Of a stretch of 59,155 bases of DNA, positions 42,881-50,938 are shown in pieces; position 1 is the first letter of the stretch; each line of letters opens with the position of its first letter. The stretch covers positions 1 through 59,155 of the forward strand of contig JAFGTS010000001.1 of the NCBI GenBank assembly GCA_016933965.1. The letters are read 5' to 3'. The notes under the pieces are model-generated. The model saw nothing but the letters and a program-made list of their open reading frames with translations, did no database searches and was not told where the DNA came from. Position numbers and translations under genes: made by a program. The stretch comes from Deltaproteobacteria bacterium. Lineage in GTDB: Bacteria > Desulfobacterota > Syntrophia > Syntrophales > UBA2210.

Positions 42881-42967
42881 GGTGCAACCCTTTCAGGAAA
42901 AACTGACGAAATCGCAAAGCTGATAGTTAATAGTAAGTGTGGGAGCAGCGTAGAGAAGCAAGCCGTT

Positions 42968-43013
42968 TTTAAATAATAATAATTATTATTATTTAAATTC
43001 TGCCTGATGTCAA
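42968..43013 (-). promoter_or_regulatory. Palindromic operator overlapping the SDR/TetR promoter
   Basis: A perfect 30-bp palindrome occupies 42968-42997; it is all A/T, centred between 42982 and 42983. On the minus strand, TTGACA (43013-43008) and AATAAT (42990-42985) form a promoter with a 17-base spacer, and the -10 lies inside the palindrome. The architecture fits repression by the adjacent TetR protein, but AT-only sequence can be palindromic by chance. Confidence 0.6.
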
Positions 43014-43052
43014 GCGAATATTATACATGGAGGGTCATGCACGAAAGAGCTT

Positions 43053-43367
43053 ATGAAGATAAAGGGGACTCTTATCAATCCTGAGATCATGCGTGATGTG
43101 GTAGCCAACACGCCGGGGGTCATTGAATATCAGTTCATCGTCGTGAAGGAAATAGCGGACGATCCCTATTCAATGGACGTGCTCAAGCTCAAGGTCGGGG
43201 CGGACCAGGGATGTGACCTGGAGGAGCTCGAGGCCGAGCTTAAGAACAAGGTGAAAAAGGCCGTCGAACTCACGCCGAAGGTAGAGTTCGTCGAGTGCTC
43301 GGAGATCTTCAATCCCGGCCAGACCCTCAAAGCCACGCGCATAATCGATGAACGGCCGCAGGAGTAA
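43053..43367 (+). CDS. Stand-alone PaaK-type CoA-ligase C-terminal domain
   Basis: A 104-residue protein starting MKIKGTLINPEIMRDVV. It matches only the C-terminal AMP-binding lid domain of phenylacetate-CoA ligases (VKxKGxxixPxx... followed by the EYQFIVVKE strand). The N-terminal catalytic two thirds are absent, and nothing like it is encoded just upstream. No strong ribosome site precedes the ATG. It may be the remnant of a deleted ligase gene, or a small domain working with another protein. Divergent from the SDR gene across the palindrome. Confidence 0.6.
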   Translation: MKIKGTLINPEIMRDVVANTPGVIEYQFIVVKEIADDPYSMDVLKLKVGADQGCDLEELEAELKNKVKKAVELTPKVEFVECSEIFNPGQTLKATRIIDERPQE

Positions 43368-43522
43368 TCCGGTGCATTAGCGGCGCTGTGTGAGTGAGGA
43401 TACAATTCGGTCGGCCTTGTGGCGGGCCTCTTTCATGATTTCTGACGACCTGCCACAATCGTGCCGATATGGCCGCAAACGTTCAGATGGTGGATGAATA
43501 TCGCCATTCACAAAATTTGTGG

Positions 43523-43975
43523 TTATGAAGCTTCCAATACCCCGGCGACGTATAGTCGAATCGCCTTGATGAGCCATCCCCTGGAGGTCCGGACATAATC
43601 ATTATCATAACTTGCAAATGTCAAGGTCAATTTGTCCTCGAAATTCCCTCCAAGCAATAACAGCCACTGCGCCTTTCCGGTGTCCCCGTCAATGTCTATT
43701 ATCGGATTGCTGAAACTGTGCATGAAAAATTCGTTACCGGCGTTCATATCCTTGAACATTTCCTCGATCTCGGCCCGTCCCTGGGCCAGCACGCCCATTA
43801 CGGGGGCCTCCCACGTCGCGTCTTCCGTAAACATGGCCGTTACTTCATGACAGAACATGACTTTATCGTTCCATCCTTTATTCACGTAATGTCCGTAAGT
43901 GGCGTGAAGTTTTTTGATCGCTTCTATATCTTCCAATCTCTGTATTCGTTCTTCCAGCGAAAGATCCGAACTCAT
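43523..43975 (-). CDS. NTF2/SnoaL-like domain protein
   Basis: A 150-residue protein with an NTF2-like fold: SLEERIQRLEDIEAIKKLHA, then FTEDATWEAP, and a beta-rich end. Such proteins bind hydrophobic ligands or act as isomerases, hydratases or dehydrogenase partners. The start at 43975 has AAAGGGGGT 8 bases upstream; the frame extends 18 codons further without such a site. It sits between the PaaK-fragment gene and the alcohol dehydrogenase. Confidence 0.75.
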   Translation of the reverse strand: MSSDLSLEERIQRLEDIEAIKKLHATYGHYVNKGWNDKVMFCHEVTAMFTEDATWEAPVMGVLAQGRAEIEEMFKDMNAGNEFFMHSFSNPIIDIDGDTGKAQWLLLLGGNFEDKLTLTFASYDNDYVRTSRGWLIKAIRLYVAGVLEAS

Positions 43976-44078
43976 TTGATATACCCCCTTTCTCAATGGA
44001 CAGTGTCTCCAATGTTCAGACATCTTCAACGCATGACCGATGTGAGTTCCCCGTCATTTTCAATGCCTCCCGGCATCC

Positions 44079-45287
44079 TCACGCGTTACCTTGTCGGGCT
44101 TTCAAATAGAGGTCATACACATCGTCCTCTTCCAGATAGCGTGGATTGTAAGGCGTCTGGGCGTCTCCCATGGCAAGATCGATCAGCGGTTGAAGGGCTT
44201 CGCGACTTTCAGGAACACCGAAGTCCTTAAGGGTCTTCGTCAGGCCGACGGATCTCTGCAGGTCCTTCAGTGCCTGGACGGCAGCCCCGGCCGCCTGCTC
44301 GGGGGTCATGCCGTCGATCTTGACCCCCATGGCATCGGCGATGAAAACGAAGCGGGTCGGGTTCTCTTCAAGATTGAAGGTCATCACATGGGGCAGCATG
44401 ATGCTGTTGGCCAAACCGTGGGGGATCCCGTAAAGGGCACCCAGGGCATGGGCTGTGGAATGGACGGCGCCGAGCAGGGCGTTGGCCATGGATATGCCTG
44501 CCATACTGCTCGCAATCAGGAGGTATCCCCTGGCCTCGATGTTCTCCGGGTTTTTCATGACCTCCGGAAGATAGGTCATGATGAGCCGGATCGCGTGGAG
44601 GCCCAATCCATCGGAGATGGGGTTCGCGCTGCCGGTGGTAATGGCCTCGATCGCGTGTGTCATGGCATCCATAGCGGTAAAGGCCGTAATTTCCGGGGGA
44701 AGCTTGACCGTTAGCTCCGGATCCAGCATGGCGAGGTCCGGGCTGCAATAGGGGTGAGCACAGGTTATTTTCCCCTGTGTGGCGTCACCAAGGACCACCA
44801 TGCCGTAGCTCACCTCGGCTCCCGTCCCGGCTGTTGTGGGGAACGCGATATGCGGGGGCAGGGGTTCGGCATCATCGAACAATCCAACCTGATCCGCCAG
44901 GGGTGAAAAGTCTTCAAGGCCCTTGCCGATCAGAATATTGATAGCCTTGGCGGTGTCCATTACGCTGCCCCCTCCCACGGAAACCATGCAGTCGGCACCG
45001 CATTCCCGATACAGGGCGGCCCCCTCATTGATCAGGTCAATGCGGGCGTCCTGAACGATCTTGTCGTAGACACCTGCCAACTCCAGGCTTGAAGCCTTAA
45101 TGGTGTCAATGACCATCTCCGCTACGCCGGCCTGAACAAGTCCCTTGTCCGTGTACAGAAAGGCCTTCGTACCCCCGAGTTTTTCCATTTCAAAGTCCAG
45201 CTCTTCCCGCGCACCGGGTTTGTACATGATCTTCGACCGACATCCCCACGTAAAGAACGGTTCAAAGCCAAGAACAGGGTATTTCAT
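44079..45287 (-). CDS. Iron-containing alcohol dehydrogenase
   Basis: A 402-residue Fe-ADH. NAD(P) binding is seen in MVSVGGGSVMDTAKAINILI (about 98). The metal ligands are the Asp of SPDLAMLDPEL, His in MDAMTHAIEAIT, and two His in HSTAHALGALYGIPHG. It interconverts an alcohol and an aldehyde, or acts on a related hydroxyacid. Starts with MKYPVLGFEPFFTW after AAAGGAG. Linked by orientation and context to the acyl-CoA cluster, but separated from it by the NTF2-like gene and the divergent fragment, so it may be independently expressed. Confidence 0.92.
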   Translation of the reverse strand: MKYPVLGFEPFFTWGCRSKIMYKPGAREELDFEMEKLGGTKAFLYTDKGLVQAGVAEMVIDTIKASSLELAGVYDKIVQDARIDLINEGAALYRECGADCMVSVGGGSVMDTAKAINILIGKGLEDFSPLADQVGLFDDAEPLPPHIAFPTTAGTGAEVSYGMVVLGDATQGKITCAHPYCSPDLAMLDPELTVKLPPEITAFTAMDAMTHAIEAITTGSANPISDGLGLHAIRLIMTYLPEVMKNPENIEARGYLLIASSMAGISMANALLGAVHSTAHALGALYGIPHGLANSIMLPHVMTFNLEENPTRFVFIADAMGVKIDGMTPEQAAGAAVQALKDLQRSVGLTKTLKDFGVPESREALQPLIDLAMGDAQTPYNPRYLEEDDVYDLYLKARQGNA

Positions 45288-45557
45288 GGGATAGCTCCTT
45301 TCTCTTTGTTTACTGTCCTGATTATGACATTCGTGACGGCGATTACCGATACAATGCCGATGCCACTCACACGCCCCGTTACTGGTACCCGCGCTCTATG
45401 TTAAGTGAGCGTTGCGCTATTTTCAACCATTACTATGGTGTGGGGGTGACGGCTTCGTGAAGGCTCGCGGGAAGGGCTGTTTCTCAGGAGCGGGGGAACC
45501 GGATAAGCAGCCGTGTACCTTTTTCGATGGAACGGATGTCGCAGCGATTTTTGTGTG

Positions 45558-46448
45558 TCACTCGAAGGTCAGCGCCAGGAGGGATGCCGGGTCCACGTGC
45601 GCTCCCCGCAGTTTGATCCCCCAGTGAAGGTGGGGGCCGGTTGCTCGTCCCGTTGACCCCACATACCCGATGATGTCGCCTTTCGCAACGCGTTCCCCCG
45701 TCGAGACATCCGTCTTGTTCAGATGACAGTAAATGGAGAACAACCCCGCACCATGATCGATGATGACCGTATTCCCCGAGAAATAGAGGTCGTGGGTCAG
45801 GACGATGATTCCTCCGTTCGTCGCCGCCACAGCGGTACCGCGGCGGGCGGCGATGTCGATGCCGCGGTGGCGGGATTCATACCCGTCGTTGTATGTTCGG
45901 CGGTCTCCGAAAGTCCCCGTTATTCTTCCCTTCACGGGTTGCGTGAAATTTCCCCGGCAGAGCCAGTCCGGTGAGGGGTTCTCATAGGCACGGTCGGTCA
46001 GTTCACGTTCCCGCTCTATGCGTTCCTGTACCTCAGGCGGGGGTGATACGTATTCTTTCCGCACCCGGAGCCGCTTTTGAGGAAAGTGCCTGTCAGCGAT
46101 CCGTACCTGGAGGGGGAACCGCTTTCGAGTCCCGTCGTCAAGCTCCACGTCTATGACGAGGTCAGCTGTTCCCGGATCGCTCTCGAGGCCCAGGCCGATG
46201 AGGGTAAAAAGATGGCCGTCGTTCCCGGCGACCGTGAAAGGGAAGCGATCCCCCGCGAAGAGCGCTGTGGCCGCTGCCGGAACAGGCGCCGTGAGCGTTA
46301 TCTTCATAATGCCCCCCGGCGTGAGCGATTCAGGCTCGGAGGCAATCACCAATTGACCGCAGCCAACACTGCTTCGTATCAAAAAGGCATCGGAGGGATG
46401 CGGAAGAAGAAGGAGTATCAGTACTATTATTCGTAGAACGTTTCTCAT
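45558..46448 (-). CDS. Exported M23-family peptidase
   Basis: A 296-residue metallopeptidase, probably acting on peptidoglycan. A signal peptide (MRNVLRIIVLILLLLPHPSD, then AF) opens the protein, followed by a beta-sandwich-like region (about 30-130). The M23 domain (about 175-290) has the zinc motif HRGIDIAARRGTAVAATNGG (HxxxD) and ATGPHLHWGIKLRG (HxH). The start at 46448 is set by GAGGAAG 7 bases upstream and the signal peptide; the frame is open much further upstream without a signal. Divergent from the Lon-like gene. Confidence 0.9.
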   Translation of the reverse strand: MRNVLRIIVLILLLLPHPSDAFLIRSSVGCGQLVIASEPESLTPGGIMKITLTAPVPAAATALFAGDRFPFTVAGNDGHLFTLIGLGLESDPGTADLVIDVELDDGTRKRFPLQVRIADRHFPQKRLRVRKEYVSPPPEVQERIERERELTDRAYENPSPDWLCRGNFTQPVKGRITGTFGDRRTYNDGYESRHRGIDIAARRGTAVAATNGGIIVLTHDLYFSGNTVIIDHGAGLFSIYCHLNKTDVSTGERVAKGDIIGYVGSTGRATGPHLHWGIKLRGAHVDPASLLALTFE

Positions 46449-46631
46449 ATCTTCCTCAGCGGATCGGTTATCGCGGGATCGCTTCCGGAGCGGGAAATCG
46501 GGTGCGGCAACCCCATCAGGACAGCAATCTACCTGAATGGAAGGGCCGTGACAATAAAAATATAGACAATTTATGTCTCTTCCATTAGTATCAAACGCCG
46601 TGCGGACATAATTCAGATAACGGAGAATACC

Positions 46632-49121
46632 ATGAGCGTGAAGCCCTCTTTCAGAACGGTTCCGCCTGAAGGTCTTCGTGCCGGCATCGATCCCGACTCC
46701 CTTGGATTTGAGACGACCGACGACTGTTCCTATTTTCCCGGGATCATCGGGCAGGCTCGTGCCGTCGGGGCGTTGACCATGGGGCTGGAGATAGAAAGCC
46801 CCGGCTATAACATATATGTCGCCGGTCTGACCGGAACAGGCAAGATGTCGACGATCAAGAGCCTTCTTGACCAGCTGGACCTGAAAAAGAAAATTCCCGA
46901 TGATATCTGTTATGTCAACAATTTCGAGGACCCCGACAGGCCCACCGTGATCATGCTGCCCGCCGGCCTCGGCCGTCAGTTCCAGAAAGACATGGATGAC
47001 ATGGTGATCCATCTGGGCAAACAGATCCCCCGTATCTTTGAAAGCGAGGAGTTCAAAAGAGATTCGGAAAAGGTCGTGGAATCACATATGGCCCGCCAAA
47101 AGGAACTGGTGAAGAACTTCAATGAAAAGATACAGCATGAGAAATTCCAGCTGGTCCAGTACCAGGTCGGTCCCTACACCAGGCAGGACGTGGCCTATGT
47201 CGTGGAGGGAAAGCCGCATACCCTGGAGCAGCTTGAGGAACTCAACAGGGAAGGGCGATTCCCCGATGGAGACCTTGAGGCGGTGCGGGAAAAACAGGGA
47301 GAGCTCCGGAATGAACTTGAAATGATCATGCGGGAATCCCGCCAGATCGAAAAGGAAATAAGAAAGGAGATCGGTCTTCTCGAACGCAGAACGGGTCTGC
47401 CCGCCGTGCAGGAGTATATTTCGGACATTCTCACGAAATATACCAAGCACAGCGACAGGATCGAACCCTATCTCAGGAACGTGCAGGAACATGTTCTGTC
47501 CAACCTGAAGACGTTCAGGGAGAAGGACGAGGAACAACCCCCGGCCCCTCTGCCGTTCTTCGTGCAGCCCCCGGAAAAACGGCTTACCGAGTACGGGGTG
47601 AATGTCCTTGTCGATAATTCACAGACAAAAGAGATTCCCGTCATTATTGAAACCATGCCGTCCTACAAGAACCTCTTTGGGACGATTGAGCGCGAGATAG
47701 ACCGTTCGGGTTTCTGGAGGACCGATTTTACCCGCATAAAGGCTGGTTCCCTGCTGCGGGCCAACGGGGGGTATATCGTGTTCAATGCCTATGAGGCGCT
47801 TGTCGTTTACGGCGTGTGGTCTTTTCTGAAACGGACCCTGACGAACAGGCTCCTCACCATGCAACCCTATGATCCCTTTGGAATGTCGGCGACGGCCATA
47901 AAACCGGAACCAATACCGGTGGATCTCAAGATAATCATGGTAGGGGGAAACTTCCTCTATCAGCAACTGTACGAATTTGATGATGATTTCAAGAAGATAT
48001 TCAAAGTGAAGGCCGAATTCGATACGTCAATGCCGATCGGTGAGGATGCGGTCGGCGGATACATACAATTCATGAAGAAGATCATTGACGATGAAGATCT
48101 GCTCCGGTTCGACAAGACCGCCGCCGCCGCGATCATCGAATACGGGGTCCGGATATCGGGGAAACGCAAACGGCTGTCCACGCGTTTCAGCGATGTAGCC
48201 GACATCATGCGGGAAGCCGGTTACTGGGCGAAAAAGGAAGGGAGCGACACGGTGCGTGTCAAGCACGTGGACCGGGCCTATGATGAAAAGGTCGCCCGGG
48301 TACGGCTGATCGAGGACAAGATACAGGAAATGATAGAGGAGGGCACCATACTGATCGACACGGATGGTGCCGCCGTCGGACAGGTCAACGGACTGTCCGT
48401 GTATGATATGGGTGATTATGCCTTTGGAAAACCGGCAAGGATCACGGCACAAACCTCCATGGGTCGGGCCGGGTTCATCAATATCGAGCGGGAGGCGAAG
48501 CTGTCCGGAAAGACCCATGATAAAGGCGTCCTGATCCTCGAGGGCTATTTCAAGGGGAAGTATGCCCAGAAATTCCCCCTTTCGATGGATGCCAGTATCT
48601 GCTTTGAACAATCCTATGCCGGCGTTGACGGTGACAGCGCTTCCCTGGCGGAGGTCTGTGCCATTCTTTCCAGTCTCTCGGAACTGCCCGTAAATCAGAA
48701 TATCGCCATGACCGGGTCGGTGAACCAGAGGGGTGAAATTCAGCCGGTCGGAGGTGTGAACCAGAAGATAGAAGGGTTTTATGATGTATGCCGCTCGCGG
48801 GGATTGACCGGCGGACAGGGCGTGATCATTCCGGCGCTCAATCTGCAGGAACTGATGTTGAGGAAGGACCTGGTCGAGGCGGTTTCGAAAGGAATGTTCC
48901 AGGTCTACCCCGTCTCGACCGTCGACGAGGGTATGAATATTCTGACCGGTGTGGAACCGGGAGAGCGGGACGAACAGGGCCGATACCCGGCGGGAACGGT
49001 GAACTTTCTGGTAAGTGAAAAGCTGCGATCCCTCGCGGAAAATCTGAAAAACTTCGGCAGTGAGAGCAAGGAGAGCGGCTCAACCAAAAAAAGGGTACAG
49101 AATAAAAAAAGCAAGGGGTAA
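46632..49121 (+). CDS. Lon-like AAA+ serine protease (YcbZ/LonC-like)
   Basis: An 829-residue ATP-dependent protease. The Walker A is GLTGTGKMS (about 65-73), and a long helical insertion follows (about 140-300). The S16 domain has catalytic Ser669 in GVDGDSASLAE and Lys712 in VNQKIEGF, 43 residues apart as in Lon. SVNQRGEIQPVGGVNQK is the family block. It lacks the Lon N-terminal domain and resembles YcbZ-type stand-alone forms whose substrates are unknown. The upstream gap holds a short palindrome at 46564-46578 (AGACA/TGTCT) that could be an operator. It is followed by a DUF3568 lipoprotein gene 4 bases later. Confidence 0.9.
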   Translation: MSVKPSFRTVPPEGLRAGIDPDSLGFETTDDCSYFPGIIGQARAVGALTMGLEIESPGYNIYVAGLTGTGKMSTIKSLLDQLDLKKKIPDDICYVNNFEDPDRPTVIMLPAGLGRQFQKDMDDMVIHLGKQIPRIFESEEFKRDSEKVVESHMARQKELVKNFNEKIQHEKFQLVQYQVGPYTRQDVAYVVEGKPHTLEQLEELNREGRFPDGDLEAVREKQGELRNELEMIMRESRQIEKEIRKEIGLLERRTGLPAVQEYISDILTKYTKHSDRIEPYLRNVQEHVLSNLKTFREKDEEQPPAPLPFFVQPPEKRLTEYGVNVLVDNSQTKEIPVIIETMPSYKNLFGTIEREIDRSGFWRTDFTRIKAGSLLRANGGYIVFNAYEALVVYGVWSFLKRTLTNRLLTMQPYDPFGMSATAIKPEPIPVDLKIIMVGGNFLYQQLYEFDDDFKKIFKVKAEFDTSMPIGEDAVGGYIQFMKKIIDDEDLLRFDKTAAAAIIEYGVRISGKRKRLSTRFSDVADIMREAGYWAKKEGSDTVRVKHVDRAYDEKVARVRLIEDKIQEMIEEGTILIDTDGAAVGQVNGLSVYDMGDYAFGKPARITAQTSMGRAGFINIEREAKLSGKTHDKGVLILEGYFKGKYAQKFPLSMDASICFEQSYAGVDGDSASLAEVCAILSSLSELPVNQNIAMTGSVNQRGEIQPVGGVNQKIEGFYDVCRSRGLTGGQGVIIPALNLQELMLRKDLVEAVSKGMFQVYPVSTVDEGMNILTGVEPGERDEQGRYPAGTVNFLVSEKLRSLAENLKNFGSESKESGSTKKRVQNKKSKG

Positions 49122-49125
49122 TGTA

Positions 49126-49530
49126 ATGGGCAGACTACGTGGTATTCTATCGGGTATTATTGTTATTTTTATCGTGTTCCTTTCGGGCTGCGCCCCGCTC
49201 ATCCTCGGCGGCGTGGCGGCGACCACCGGGGTGGGTACGTATATCTATGTCGATGGGAATCTCGCGACGGATTACCATTATTCCTTTGAACTGGTCTGGG
49301 ATGCCTGTGAGGCCGTCGTTGCTTCCATGGGTGGTACCGACGTGATCCGGGAAAAGGACGTGGGAGTAGGGGAATTGAGTGCCGTCATTGACGGTGAAAC
49401 GGTAAAGATATCGGCGAAATACCGGGCGAACGAGCTGACATCCGTCATGGTCAGGGTCGGGTTCCTGGGAGATAAGCTGGCATCACAGCGTATCCACGAT
49501 ATGATCTATGAACATCTGAAAAAAGAGTAG
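49126..49530 (+). CDS. DUF3568 lipoprotein
   Basis: A 134-residue protein with a lipobox at FLSGC (about 19-23) after a hydrophobic segment, so it is lipid-anchored at an envelope membrane. The DUF3568 domain follows: ATTGVGTYIYVDGNLATDYH, FELVWDACEAV, and VGVGELSAVIDGETVKISAK. The ATG at 49126 has AAGGGG 7 bases upstream. Function unknown. The gene begins 4 bases after the Lon-like gene and converges with ntrX. Confidence 0.82.
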   Translation: MGRLRGILSGIIVIFIVFLSGCAPLILGGVAATTGVGTYIYVDGNLATDYHYSFELVWDACEAVVASMGGTDVIREKDVGVGELSAVIDGETVKISAKYRANELTSVMVRVGFLGDKLASQRIHDMIYEHLKKE

Positions 49531-49549
49531 ACGGCGGAGCCGGCCTGTT

Positions 49550-50929
49550 TCAGGAGGACCCCTTTTTGAGAAGGTCCAGCCCGTAATGCTTGATCTTCTT
49601 ATGAAGGTTGCTCCGCTCCAGACCAATGGATTCCGCCGTTTTTGAGATATTCCAGTCGTTTTCCTCAAGCTTCCGGACGATGAATTCCTTCTCGAACTTC
49701 TTCTTTTCAAGCCTGAAGGAGTCGCTGTAGCTCTGTGCGGCGCCCGATGAGAGGTATGCCTCCTCACGGTTTTCAAGCGGCGGGATATCGTCGACGGTTA
49801 TCACATCCGATGAGGTGACGATGACCAGCCGCTCGATGATGTTTTTCAGTTCCCGCACGTTGCCGGGCCAGTCGTGGTTGATGAGGACCTCCAGGGCGTC
49901 TGCCGTTATCTCCTTTTCTTTAATGCCCTCCTTGAAGGAAAATTCCTTGATAAAGAGTTGCGTGAGAAGGGGGATGTCCTTTTTCCTTTCCCTCAGGGGG
50001 GGGACGGTCAGGGGGATGACGTTCAGGCGGTAGAAAAGGTCCTGCCTGAAGCGGCCGTCTTCCATTTCCCGTTCTAGGTCCTTGTTCGTTGCGGCCAGAA
50101 CGCGTACATCGGTGCCGATGATCTTTGTTCCTCCCACCCGTTCGAACTTCTTTTCCTGGAGGATCCGCAGTATTTTTGCCTGCGCCCGCTGGCTCATATC
50201 GGCTACTTCGTCCAGAAATATGGTGCCCCCGTTCGCCAGATCGAATTTGCCCCTCTTCTTGGCGGTGGCTCCCGTAAAGGACCCTTTTTCATGTCCGAAG
50301 AGCTCGCTTTCGATGAGTTCTTCGGGAAGGGCGGCGCAGTTCACCTCGACGAAGGGTTTGTCCGACCTCCTGCTCTGGCGGTGGATCGAACGGGCGACCA
50401 GTTCCTTCCCCGTACCGTTTTCTCCCATGATCAGGATCCAGGCGTTCGTGGGTGCGATGATCCGGATCATCTCCTTGAGCTCGACGATGGGTTTACTGGT
50501 CCCATGCAGTTCGTAATCCTGCCTGAACCGGTCCCTGAGAAGTTTGTTCTCCTCTTCCAGCCGGACGATCTCCAGGGCGTTGGCAACGACGAGCAGGACC
50601 TTTTCAAGGGAAAGGGGTTTTTCAATGAAATCAAAAGCGCCCAGCTTGGTGCACTTCACCGCCGACTCAACGGTTCCATGTCCCGATATCATGACGACCT
50701 GTATCTGGGGGTATTTCGACTTCACCGCCTGCAGCGTTTCTATCCCGTCCATTCCCGGAAGCCAGATGTCCAGAAGGATAAGATCGGGGAGTTCCTCTTC
50801 CTCGAGCATGACCAGGCACTCCTCCCCGCTCTGCACCGTAACGACGTCATAGCCGTCATCGGAGAGTGCGCCCTGCAGCGACGTGCAGATGCTTTCTTCA
50901 TCGTCTACGACAAGGATCCGTTTATGCAT
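49550..50929 (-). CDS. ntrX: NtrX-type sigma-54 response regulator
   Basis: A 459-residue regulator. The receiver domain (about 1-120) has the acidic pair DD at 9-10 and phosphorylation Asp54 in LILLDIWLPG. The AAA+ sigma-54 domain (about 140-375) has Walker A GENGTGKELVA, the sigma-contact loop GSFTGA (usually GAFTGA) and Walker B GGTIFLDEV. A Fis-type HTH ends the protein: WNISKTAESIGLERSNLHKK. It is encoded just after the NtrY sensor kinase, which is its probable partner. It activates sigma-54 promoters; the GSFTGA variant occurs in NtrX proteins. Confidence 0.92.
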   Translation of the reverse strand: MHKRILVVDDEESICTSLQGALSDDGYDVVTVQSGEECLVMLEEEELPDLILLDIWLPGMDGIETLQAVKSKYPQIQVVMISGHGTVESAVKCTKLGAFDFIEKPLSLEKVLLVVANALEIVRLEEENKLLRDRFRQDYELHGTSKPIVELKEMIRIIAPTNAWILIMGENGTGKELVARSIHRQSRRSDKPFVEVNCAALPEELIESELFGHEKGSFTGATAKKRGKFDLANGGTIFLDEVADMSQRAQAKILRILQEKKFERVGGTKIIGTDVRVLAATNKDLEREMEDGRFRQDLFYRLNVIPLTVPPLRERKKDIPLLTQLFIKEFSFKEGIKEKEITADALEVLINHDWPGNVRELKNIIERLVIVTSSDVITVDDIPPLENREEAYLSSGAAQSYSDSFRLEKKKFEKEFIVRKLEENDWNISKTAESIGLERSNLHKKIKHYGLDLLKKGSS

Positions 50930-50938
50930 GTTCTGAGC

